DNA of 29,766 nt, from NCBI GenBank assembly GCA_947374485.1, contig CANCCF010000032.1, positions 1 through 29,766 on the forward strand. Direction: 5' to 3'. The notes beneath the pieces were generated by a model that saw nothing but the letters and a program-made list of their open reading frames with translations, did not search any database and was not told the DNA's origin. The position numbers were made by a program, and so were the translations under genes. Source of the stretch: Comamonadaceae bacterium (GTDB taxonomy: Bacteria; Pseudomonadota; Gammaproteobacteria; Burkholderiales; Burkholderiaceae_C). This document shows, piece after piece, positions 23,228-29,766 of this stretch. Every line of letters begins with the position of its first letter. The first letter of the stretch is position 1.

Positions 23228-24487
23228 ATGACGCCAGCCACGCCCTCTACCCGCGCCCTCCCGCTTGCGGGCATCCGCGTTGTCGAGTTCACCCACATGG
23301 TGATGGGCCCCACCTGCGGCATGGTGCTGGGGGACCTGGGCGCCGAGGTGATCAAGGTGGAGCCCTTGGGCGGTGACAGCACGCGCAAGCTGCTTGGCAG
23401 CGGGGCAGGGTTCTACCCGCTGTTCAACCGCAACAAGAAGAGCCTGGCGATTGACCTGCAAAGCGCACGGGGACGCGAGGTGGTGCTGAAGCTCATCGGC
23501 ACGGCCGACATCGTTAGCGAGAATTTCAAGAGCAGCACCATGCAGAAGCTGGGGCTGGACTACGCATCGCTCGCCAGGCTGGACCCACGCCTGATCTACG
23601 TCAGCCACAAGGGTTTTTTGCCCGGCCCCTACGACCACCGCACCGCGCTGGACGAGGTGGTGCAGATGATGGGCGGCCTGGCCTACATGACCGGGCGCCC
23701 GGGTGACCCGCTGCGCGCGGGCTCCAGCGTGAACGACATCATGGGCGGCATGTTCGGCGCCATTGGCGCCATGGCGGCCCTCATGCAGCGCCAGCACAGC
23801 GGACAAGGGCAGGAGGTGGAGTCGGCCCTGTACGAGAACAACGTGTTTCTGGTGGCCCAGCACATGATGCAGTTCGCCATCACCGGCAAAGCGGCTGACC
23901 CCATGCCGCAGAAAATCTCGCCCTGGGGCATTTACGACGTGTTCAGCGTCAAGGACCAGGGGCAGATTTTTCTGGCGGTGGTCAGCGACACGCAGTGGGC
24001 CATCTTCTGCAAGGCCTTTGGCTTTGCCGACTTGCAGGCCGACGCGCGCCTGGCCAGCAACAACCACCGCGTGCTGGCGCGCTCGTGGCTGATCCCTTTG
24101 CTGCGTGAGCGCCTGGCCGACAAACAAGCCAGCGAACTGGCGGCGCTGTTTGAAGCGCACGGCCTGCCGTTCGCCCCCATCACCGATCCGCAGCACCTGT
24201 TTGAAGACCCGCACCTGAACGCCACTGGCGGCCTGGCGCCCATGACCTTGCCGGACGGCCGCGAGACGCGTGTGCCCTTGTTGCCCCTGAAACTGGACGG
24301 CGAGCGTTTGGGCCTGCGGCTGGACCCGCCCCGGCTTGATGAGCACGGCACGGAGCTGCTGTTGAGCCTGGGCTATTCGGCAGACGAGGTGACAGCCATG
24401 CGGAGCGACGGCGTTTTGCTGCCTGAAGCTGCTCCAGCGATAAACCATCCCGCAGATCGTGGCGACACACCAGGGGCGCTGGCTTAG
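23228..24487 (+). CDS. CaiB/BaiF-family CoA-transferase
   Basis: A 419-residue family III CoA-transferase. It has the N-terminal LAGIRVVEFTHMVMGPTCGM (13-32), DLGAEVIKVEPLGGDSTR, the NRNKKSLAIDL block and ENFKSSTMQKLGLDYASL. The presumed catalytic-Asp region is ALDEVVQMMGGLAYMTGRPG. The middle has SVNDIMGGMFGAIGAMAAL and the C-terminal domain LPFAPITDPQHLFEDPHL. Such enzymes move CoA between carboxylic acids (formate/oxalate, succinate and others); the substrate cannot be set from sequence. Divergence from malate synthase G hints at C2/C4 acid metabolism (inference). A weak AAAGG lies 10 nt before the ATG. A LysR gene follows after 20 nt. Confidence 0.92.
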   Translation: MTPATPSTRALPLAGIRVVEFTHMVMGPTCGMVLGDLGAEVIKVEPLGGDSTRKLLGSGAGFYPLFNRNKKSLAIDLQSARGREVVLKLIGTADIVSENFKSSTMQKLGLDYASLARLDPRLIYVSHKGFLPGPYDHRTALDEVVQMMGGLAYMTGRPGDPLRAGSSVNDIMGGMFGAIGAMAALMQRQHSGQGQEVESALYENNVFLVAQHMMQFAITGKAADPMPQKISPWGIYDVFSVKDQGQIFLAVVSDTQWAIFCKAFGFADLQADARLASNNHRVLARSWLIPLLRERLADKQASELAALFEAHGLPFAPITDPQHLFEDPHLNATGGLAPMTLPDGRETRVPLLPLKLDGERLGLRLDPPRLDEHGTELLLSLGYSADEVTAMRSDGVLLPEAAPAINHPADRGDTPGALA

Positions 24488-24507
24488 CCAGGCCGGAGGC
24501 CATCAGC

Positions 24508-25455
24508 ATGGACAAGCTCAAGCAACTCGAATCCTTTGTTTCGGTGGCAGCGCGCGGCAGCTTGACCGCCGCCGCCAACGCCGAGGGCGTTGCACCGGCC
24601 ATCATGGGCCGCAGGCTGGACGGACTGGAGGAGCGCCTGGGCGTGAAGCTCCTGCTGCGCACCACCCGGCGCATCACCCTCACGCACGAAGGCAGCGCCT
24701 TTCTGGAAGACTGCCAACGCCTGCTGGCCGACCTGGCCAATGCCGAGGCCAGCGTCAGCGCCGGGGGCGTCAAGGCCAGCGGCCATTTGCGCATCACCGC
24801 ACCAGCAGGCTTTGGCCGCCGCCACGTGGCGCCCTTGATCCCCCGGTTTTACGAGCTGCACCCCGAGGTGACCATTTCCCTGAACCTGAGCGACCGGGTG
24901 ATCGACATTGCCGGCGAGGGTTTTGATTGCGCGGTGCGCGTGGGCGACATGCCCGACTCGTCTTTGGTAAGCGTGCGCATGGCCGACAACCGCCGCCTGT
25001 GCGTGGCCACCCCCACCTACCTCGCGCGCCATGGCACACCGCAGACGCCCGCCGAGCTCTCTCGCTTTCACTGCCTGACCTTGTCGAGCGACGCGTCGCA
25101 AACCCGGGGCTGGGCCTTCAAGGTGCCGGTCGCGTCCAGGAACGGCAACAACGGGCTCACAGACGAGGTCATCTACCTCAAGCCCAACGGCCCGCTGGAT
25201 TGCACCGACGGGCAGGTGCTGCACGACTGGTGCCTGGGCGGGCACGGCATTGCCTGGCGCAGCATTTGGGAGGTGGAGGCCGAGATTGCCTCGGGCCGTC
25301 TGGTGGCGGTGCTGGAAGACTTTTCGGCGCCCCCCAACGGTGTTTATGCCGTGTTCCCGGAGCGCAAGCACCTGCCGCTGCGGGTGCGGCTGTGGATCGA
25401 TTTTCTGAAGGAGCGCTACAGCACGCCGGGCTTTTGGACGGCCGTGGCGCAATAA
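24508..25455 (+). CDS. LysR-family transcriptional regulator
   Basis: A 315-residue regulator with an N-terminal winged helix-turn-helix (LKQLESFVSVAARGSLTAAA, 4-23, then PAIMGRRLDGLEERLGVKLL) and a periplasmic-binding-protein-like effector domain from about residue 90 (GHLRITAPAGFGRRHVAPLI onward), ending in the FLKERY motif usual for this subfamily. GGAGG (24495-24499) lies 8 nt before the ATG. It follows the CoA-transferase gene on the same strand instead of facing its target, and ends 16 nt from convergent proC. It probably controls the CoA-transferase and/or glcB (inference). Confidence 0.93.
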   Translation: MDKLKQLESFVSVAARGSLTAAANAEGVAPAIMGRRLDGLEERLGVKLLLRTTRRITLTHEGSAFLEDCQRLLADLANAEASVSAGGVKASGHLRITAPAGFGRRHVAPLIPRFYELHPEVTISLNLSDRVIDIAGEGFDCAVRVGDMPDSSLVSVRMADNRRLCVATPTYLARHGTPQTPAELSRFHCLTLSSDASQTRGWAFKVPVASRNGNNGLTDEVIYLKPNGPLDCTDGQVLHDWCLGGHGIAWRSIWEVEAEIASGRLVAVLEDFSAPPNGVYAVFPERKHLPLRVRLWIDFLKERYSTPGFWTAVAQ

Positions 25456-25471
25456 CGCTGTCCGCCGGGAT

Positions 25472-26287
25472 TCAGGCCTTGCCGAACTCGTCGCCCATTT
25501 CCCGCGCCCTGTCGCGCGCGGCGTGCAGGGCCCTGGCGAAGCTGGCTTTGATGCCGCTGACATCCATGGAGGTGATGGCCGCATAGGTGGTGCCGCCCTT
25601 GCTGGTCACGCGCTGGCGCAGCACCTCGGGCGGCTCCTCAGACGCACGGGCCAGTTCACCTGCGCCAATGAACGTCGCCACGGCCAATTGGTAGGCCTGC
25701 GTGCGCGACAAGCCCATCTCGGCCCCGGCGTCTGTCATGGCTTCCATGAAATAGAACATGTAGGCAGGCCCGGAGCCGGAGATGGCGGTCACTGCATCCA
25801 GCTGGTCTTCGCGCTCCAGCCAGAGGTGCTCGCCGGTGGTGGCGATCACGTCGCTGGCCCATTGCTTGTCAGCGTCGCTCACGCCCGCGCGGGCCACCAG
25901 GGCGGTTATGCCCTTGCCGATGAGGGCAGGGGTGTTGGGCATGCAGCGGATGATGCGTTCGGTTTGCAGCCAGGCGGCAATGCTGTCGCTGCGGATACCG
26001 GCTGCCACGCTCAAATGCAGTGCGCTGGAGGTGTGGGCACAGGTTTGCGCTGCTGCGTCCTTGAAGGTCTGCGGCTTGACCGCCCAGACCACCAGACCGG
26101 CGCGCGCCAGGCTGGCGTCGGGGGCGCTGATGGCAGCGATGCCGAACTGGGTTTTGAGCTTGGTGCGGGTCTCCTCGAAGGGCTCCACCACCAGGATGTT
26201 GTTGGCGGACGTGCCCTGTTGAATCAGGCCGCCGATGATGGCGCTGGCCATGTTGCCGCCGCCTATGAATGCAATGGTTTGGGTCAT
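25472..26287 (-). CDS. proC: Pyrroline-5-carboxylate reductase (ProC)
   Basis: ProC carries out the last step of proline synthesis, NAD(P)H-dependent reduction of pyrroline-5-carboxylate. The 271-residue protein has the Rossmann loop IAFIGGGNMASAIIGGL (5-21), VVWAVKPQ, the IIRCMPNTPALIGKG block and the family signature region DAVTAISGSGPAYMFYFMEA, followed by QRVTSKGGTTYAAI. It is 63 nt downstream of the glpK stop on the same strand and convergent with the LysR gene. With proA at the other end, the window holds two of the three proline genes. Confidence 0.97.
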   Translation of the reverse strand: MTQTIAFIGGGNMASAIIGGLIQQGTSANNILVVEPFEETRTKLKTQFGIAAISAPDASLARAGLVVWAVKPQTFKDAAAQTCAHTSSALHLSVAAGIRSDSIAAWLQTERIIRCMPNTPALIGKGITALVARAGVSDADKQWASDVIATTGEHLWLEREDQLDAVTAISGSGPAYMFYFMEAMTDAGAEMGLSRTQAYQLAVATFIGAGELARASEEPPEVLRQRVTSKGGTTYAAITSMDVSGIKASFARALHAARDRAREMGDEFGKA

Positions 26288-26350
26288 GCCTGCCAGTGTA
26301 GGCCAGAGCCGGGGCTATCGTTCTTGCGGCCGCGCAAGTCGCTATGCAAA

Positions 26351-27892
26351 CTACAACACGGTTTGCGCGACCGCATGCTCCCAGCGTGCCATCAGCTCCT
26401 GCGCCCGTGTGCGCTCCATGGTAGGAATAAAACGGCGCTCGGCGCGCCACAGGTCGCTGAGTTCCGCGGTGCTCTGGTACACGCCTGTGGTCAGGCCCGC
26501 CAGGTAGGCCGCACCCAGGGCCGTGGTTTCGGTGACCAGCGGGCGCACCACCGGAATGCCCAGCAGGTCGGCCTGGAACTGCATCAGCAAATCATTCACG
26601 CAGGCGCCGCCATCCACGCGCAGCTCGGACACCGTGGCCACGCCCGCGCTGGCAGCGTCACGCCCCATGGCCAGTAGCAGGGCGGCACTTTGGTAGGCAA
26701 TGCTTTCGAGCGAGGCGCGGGCAATGTGGGCCAGCGTGCTGCCGCGCGTCAGGCCCGTGATGGAGCCGCGCGCCTCGGGCTTCCAGTAGGGCGCACCCAG
26801 CCCCGTGAAGGCGGGCACCACCATCACGCCACCGGAGTCCGGCACACTTTCGGCCAAGCCCTGCACCTGGGCGCTGCTCTGGATGGCCTGCAGCCCGTCG
26901 CGCAGCCACTGCACTACGGCACCGCCCACGAAGACGCTGCCTTCCAGCGCGAACTCGGGCATGCCAGACGGCGCACCCTCGAGGGGCAGCGCAGCACGCG
27001 CAGCGGCAGGCGTGGGGGCTATTTGAGCTGCGCTGGTGGTGATGAGACCATTGCCCGAGGTCTGAAAGCTGGTGCCGGTGTGCATCAACATGAAGCAGCC
27101 TGTGCCATAGGTGTTCTTGGCCATGCCGGCTTTGAAACAGGCCTGCCCGAACAGGGCGCTTTGCTGGTCACCGGCGACGCCGCCAATCGGGATGGCATGG
27201 CCGAGCAAAGCGGGTGCCACCTCACCAAACAGCGAGGCCGAGGGCTGCGCCACCGGCATCAGGTTGGCCGGAATGTCCAGGGCGGCCAGCAGCTCGGTGT
27301 CCCACTGGTTGCGGTGCACATTGAAGAGCATGGTGCGGGACGCATTGCTGACATCGGTGACATGCACGCGGCCTTCGGTCAGCTGCCAGATGAGCCAGCT
27401 GTCCATGGTGCCAAAGGCGAGCTCGCCGCTTTCCGCCAGGGCGCGCGCGCCGGGCACGTGGTCCAGAATCCATTTGAGTTTGGTGCCGGAAAAATAGGCA
27501 TCGACCAGTAGGCCGGTCTTGCTGCGAATCGTCTCGGCCAGGCCACGCGCGCGCAACTCGGCGCAGGTAGGCTCGGCGCGACGGTCTTGCCAGACGATGG
27601 CGTTGTGGATGGGTCGGCCGGTTTTCCGGTTCCAGACCAGTGTGGTCTCGCGCTGGTTGGTAATGCCCACCGCTTTCACCTGGGCGGCAGTGATGCCCGC
27701 CTGGGCCAGTGCCTCACGTGCGGTGGCCAGTTGCAGGCGCCAGATCTCCAGCGCGTCGTGCTCCACCCAGCCGGGCTGGGGGTAAATTTGCGTCAGCTCC
27801 TTTTGCGCCATGGCCAGCAGCTTGCCGCTGGGGTCGAACACAATGCTGCGGCAGCTCGACGTGCCCTGGTCCAGGGCGAGCAGATAGGTCAT
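26351..27892 (-). CDS. glpK: Glycerol kinase (GlpK) with an in-frame repeat-derived insertion
   Basis: GlpK phosphorylates glycerol to glycerol 3-phosphate. The 513-residue protein is collinear with the family: LALDQGTSSCRSIVFD (5-20), GITNQRETTLVWNRKTGRP, FGTMDSWLIWQLT, GVAGDQQSALFGQ, NTYGTGCFMLMHTG, FTGLGAPYWKPEARG and VDGGACVNDLLMQFQ. Between NGLITT and FALEGSVFV it has about 27 residues where E. coli GlpK has about 10. The extra Ala/Pro-rich segment (about residues 290-307) is encoded by a partial copy of the palindromic repeat found at 2880 and 9328. The frame stays open. The ATG at 27892 matches the family start. It is divergent from glpD. Confidence 0.95.
   Translation of the reverse strand: MTYLLALDQGTSSCRSIVFDPSGKLLAMAQKELTQIYPQPGWVEHDALEIWRLQLATAREALAQAGITAAQVKAVGITNQRETTLVWNRKTGRPIHNAIVWQDRRAEPTCAELRARGLAETIRSKTGLLVDAYFSGTKLKWILDHVPGARALAESGELAFGTMDSWLIWQLTEGRVHVTDVSNASRTMLFNVHRNQWDTELLAALDIPANLMPVAQPSASLFGEVAPALLGHAIPIGGVAGDQQSALFGQACFKAGMAKNTYGTGCFMLMHTGTSFQTSGNGLITTSAAQIAPTPAAARAALPLEGAPSGMPEFALEGSVFVGGAVVQWLRDGLQAIQSSAQVQGLAESVPDSGGVMVVPAFTGLGAPYWKPEARGSITGLTRGSTLAHIARASLESIAYQSAALLLAMGRDAASAGVATVSELRVDGGACVNDLLMQFQADLLGIPVVRPLVTETTALGAAYLAGLTTGVYQSTAELSDLWRAERRFIPTMERTRAQELMARWEHAVAQTVL
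26971..27024 (-). repeat. Partial palindromic repeat, copy 3, inside glpK
   Basis: On the minus strand this segment reads AAAT..CCCCCACGC.TGCC and so on. By hand it aligns without gaps to the 5' half of copy 2 (9360-9413), with about 45 of 54 positions identical, including GTGCTGCGCTGCCCC. It contains the first hairpin region in weakened form (CCCTCGAGGG) and lacks the second hairpin. Its length agrees with the 17 extra codons in glpK. Confidence 0.8.
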
Positions 27893-27946
27893 GGCAATCC
27901 TTTCGTGATAATCGGGCGGATCGCGTCCATCCCACAAAGTCCCAGC
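27893..27946. promoter_or_regulatory. 54-bp divergent spacer between glpK and glpD
   Basis: Only 54 bp separate the two divergent starts. The sequence is not long enough to hold two independent full promoters plus leaders, so at least one promoter must overlap the opposite coding sequence or both must share sequence. I see no clear operator. AAAGG on the minus strand near 27901 may be the glpK ribosome binding site. Confidence 0.4.
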
Positions 27947-29554
27947 ATGCTACCTCCCCCCACCGCCTTGCCCACACGCCGCGCCGAACTGCTGGCGCAA
28001 TTGGCCGAGGACAGGGCGTACGACCTGGCGGTGGTGGGCGGTGGTGCCACCGGCCTGGGCGTGGCGCTGGACGCCGCAGCGCGGGGCCTGCGCGTGGTGC
28101 TGCTGGAGTCGCATGACTTTGCCAAGGGCACCTCGTCGCGTGCCACCAAGCTGGTGCACGGCGGTGTGCGCTACCTGGCCCAAGGCAATATTTCGCTGGT
28201 GCGTGAAGCCTTGCATGAGCGCACCACGCTGCTGCACAACGCGGCGCATCTGGCCCAACCTCTGGCCTTTGTCGTGCCCGCCTACCAGTGGTGGGAGGCG
28301 CCGTTTTACGGCATCGGCCTGACGATGTACGACCTGCTGGCAGGCAAGGCAGGCCTCGGCAAGACCCGTTTTTTGGGTGCGCAGGCCACGCAGAAGGCGC
28401 TGCCCACGGTGCGCACACAAGGCCTGAAGGGCGGTGTGCAGTACTGGGATGGCCAATTCAACGACGCCCGACTGGCCTTGGCGCTGGCCCGCACGGCCGC
28501 CGTGCGCGGCGCCTTGTTGGTGAATTACTGCGCCGCCACCGGCCTTCGGTATGAAGACGGAAAGATCAGCGGCCTGCAGGCAGAGGACACACTGACCGGT
28601 CAAAGCTACTTGGTGCGTGCCCGCTGCGTGGTGAATGCTGCGGGCGTATGGGTAGACAGCTTGCGTGAGATGGACGGCACAGCCCACAGCGCCCGCGGTG
28701 GGCGCACGGTCAAGCCCATGGTGGCTCCCAGTCAGGGCGTGCACATCGTGGTGGACCGCAGCTTTCTGGATTCGGATACCGCGCTGATGGTGCCCAAGAC
28801 CTCGGACGGCCGCGTGCTGTTTGCCGTGCCCTGGCTGGGTAAGGTCATTCTGGGCACCACCGATACCGCGCGCAGCGATCTGGCGCGCGAGCCATTGGCC
28901 TTTACCGAAGAGGTGGAGTTCATCTTGAAAGAGTCGGCCCGCTACCTGACCAAGGCGCCCACCCGCGCCGATGTCAAGAGCATATGGGTCGGCTTGCGTC
29001 CCTTGGTGAAACCGCAAGATGACGATGGCGGGAGTACAAAAGCCCTGAGCCGCGAGCACACGGTCATCGTCAGCCGCAGTGGCCTGGTGACAGTCACCGG
29101 CGGCAAATGGACGACTTACAGGGCCATGGCCGAGGACGTGCTGGAGCATTGCGCCGCCAAGGGGCTGCTGGAGCGCAGGCCTGCCGGGATCACCAATGAT
29201 TTGCCGCTGGTGGGTGCCGGGCTGAAGGCAGGCGTGGCGCCGGTGTCGGTCAGCAAGGCCGAGGGCGCGCACTCCTATGGCAGCGAGGCGCCACAGGTGC
29301 AAGCGCTACCTGGTGCGGATGCCTGGCTCACCCCTGCCCTGAGCGAAGCCATGGTGCGCTTTGCCGCGCGCCATGAATACGCCATCACGGTGGAAGACGT
29401 ATTGGCGCGCCGCGCCCGGCTGCTGTTCCTGGATGCGCGCCTGGCGGCCCAGTTGGCGCCGCGCGTGGCCCAAATCCTGCAACAAGAAACCGCTCTGGAC
29501 CCCAAAGCGGCTGAATTTGCCCAGTTAGCCGCCCAGTATCTGCAAATTCCCTGA
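27947..29554 (+). CDS. glpD: Glycerol-3-phosphate dehydrogenase, FAD-dependent (GlpD)
   Basis: GlpD oxidises glycerol 3-phosphate to dihydroxyacetone phosphate at the membrane and passes electrons to quinone, directly following GlpK. The 535-residue protein has the FAD-binding LAVVGGGATGLGVALDAA (about 27-44), then LLESHDFAKGTSSRATKLVH and GGVRYLAQG. Further blocks are QYWDGQFNDARLALALARTA, VVNAAGVWVDSLREMDG, LGTTDTA and VTVTGGKWTTYR, before the C-terminal capping domain (YAITVEDVLARRARLLFLDA). The ATG at 27947 lies just before the conserved core; the frame is open further upstream but overlaps glpK. It is slightly longer than E. coli GlpD (501). Confidence 0.96.
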   Translation: MLPPPTALPTRRAELLAQLAEDRAYDLAVVGGGATGLGVALDAAARGLRVVLLESHDFAKGTSSRATKLVHGGVRYLAQGNISLVREALHERTTLLHNAAHLAQPLAFVVPAYQWWEAPFYGIGLTMYDLLAGKAGLGKTRFLGAQATQKALPTVRTQGLKGGVQYWDGQFNDARLALALARTAAVRGALLVNYCAATGLRYEDGKISGLQAEDTLTGQSYLVRARCVVNAAGVWVDSLREMDGTAHSARGGRTVKPMVAPSQGVHIVVDRSFLDSDTALMVPKTSDGRVLFAVPWLGKVILGTTDTARSDLAREPLAFTEEVEFILKESARYLTKAPTRADVKSIWVGLRPLVKPQDDDGGSTKALSREHTVIVSRSGLVTVTGGKWTTYRAMAEDVLEHCAAKGLLERRPAGITNDLPLVGAGLKAGVAPVSVSKAEGAHSYGSEAPQVQALPGADAWLTPALSEAMVRFAARHEYAITVEDVLARRARLLFLDARLAAQLAPRVAQILQQETALDPKAAEFAQLAAQYLQIP

Positions 29555-29562
29555 AAAAGCCG

Positions 29563-29591
29563 TTGACCGGCCCTGTAATGCGGGGCATAAT
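29563..29591 (+). promoter_or_regulatory. Strong sigma70-type promoter for rplN
   Basis: TTGACC (29563-29568) and CATAAT (29586-29591) are separated by 17 bp, giving five of six matches to each consensus hexamer. It starts 9 nt after the glpD stop codon. Transcription would begin near 29598, leaving a leader of about 145 nt before rplN. This implies that the ribosomal protein cluster starting at rplN has its own promoter here. Confidence 0.8.
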
Positions 29592-29613
29592 AGTGGGCTT
29601 CGCTTGAAAAAGT

Positions 29614-29742
29614 ATGAAGTTTCTGCCCAAATGGAGGTCGCTTGAGTGGTTTGAGCGGCGGACAGCGGGCCCAAGACTGACTTGTTGTGTGGGGTTACCA
29701 GGAGGTAGCCCGGTGCATCAGGTGCAAGTTGGGAATATTTGA
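29614..29742 (+). other. 42-codon upstream frame in the rplN leader
   Basis: ATG 29614 opens a frame of 42 codons starting MKFLPKWRSLEWFERR and ending at TGA 29740-29742, one base before the rplN ATG. The spacing would allow translational coupling. Against it being a real peptide: only a weak GAAAAAG precedes the ATG, and the frame uses codons rare in this genome (AGG, AGA, TTA, GGA). Confidence 0.3.
29692..29711 (+). promoter_or_regulatory. Leader hairpin holding AGGAGG upstream of rplN
   Basis: GGGTTACC (29692-29699) pairs with GGTAGCCC (29704-29711), an 8-bp stem including one G-U wobble, closed by the loop AGGA. Loop plus stem contain AGGAGG. It lies 32 nt before the rplN start, too far to be a direct ribosome binding site. 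It may be a regulatory or protein-binding structure. Confidence 0.5.
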
Positions 29743-29743
29743 A

Positions 29744-29766
29744 ATGATCCAAACTGAATCTCGATT
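29744..29766 (+). CDS. rplN: Ribosomal protein L14, N-terminal start only (partial)
   Basis: The last 23 nt of the window encode MIQTESR plus the first two bases (TT) of a next codon that would be Leu or Phe. MIQTESRL is the near-invariant start of bacterial ribosomal protein L14, part of the large subunit. The strong promoter at 29563 fits a ribosomal protein operon. The rest of the gene lies beyond the window. rpsQ, which normally precedes rplN, is absent here, since glpD is directly upstream. Confidence 0.8.

Noticed and set aside
26351..27892. Frameshift or pseudogene status for glpK because of the extra segment
   Set aside because: The reading frame is continuous on both sides of the insertion, all catalytic motifs are intact, and the added length is a multiple of three.
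29525..29752. A 75-codon minus-strand frame across the glpD end and rplN leader
   Set aside because: It runs antisense over a strong promoter and the start of rplN, and has no ribosome binding site or recognisable content.

Overview
The window looks like a chromosomal segment of a high-GC betaproteobacterium of the order Burkholderiales, most likely Comamonadaceae (Rhodoferax/Polaromonas-like). This is judged from protein signatures (ferrooxidans-type GshA, Kup, malate synthase G, L14 start), codon use and a GC-rich intergenic palindrome of a kind I associate with that family. Genes are tightly packed and mostly housekeeping. I see no tRNA, rRNA, insertion sequence, prophage or CRISPR array.

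Left part (1-12007, mostly + strand): the end of a probable holA; proA (proline); then gshA, kup, benE and gshB, so the two glutathione genes bracket a potassium and a benzoate-type transporter; a secreted Cys-containing PKD-like protein; and a small A+T-rich lipoprotein gene. Two minus-strand genes follow (YafJ-type amidotransferase, 4-OT tautomerase). A GT39-like membrane glycosyltransferase and a PAP2 phosphatase on the + strand are almost fused end to start.

Middle (11926-20404, all minus strand): a tightly packed set reads metallophosphoesterase > Ser/Thr kinase-UspA fusion > srkA > Rossmann/DUF2520 protein, with an ATGA overlap between the first two. Next come amn (AMP nucleosidase) > NodI-like ABC ATPase > NodJ-like permease, with a TGATG junction between the last two, and a YegS-like lipid kinase.

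Right part (20516-29766): a small conserved-looking protein of unknown function; glcB, divergent from a CaiB/BaiF CoA-transferase that is followed on the same strand by a LysR regulator; proC; the divergent glycerol pair glpK/glpD; and a strong sigma70-type promoter with a leader of about 145 nt, leading into rplN, which is cut by the window end.

Most worth a second look: (i) a palindromic repeat family with two full intergenic copies whose second stem changes sequence but keeps pairing, and a third partial copy inserted in frame inside glpK, adding about 17 residues; (ii) the coupled phosphoesterase/kinase-USP/SrkA cassette; (iii) the rplN leader, with a hairpin holding AGGAGG and a 42-codon frame ending one base before the rplN start; (iv) a clear terminator just upstream of gshB, which has no visible Shine-Dalgarno.
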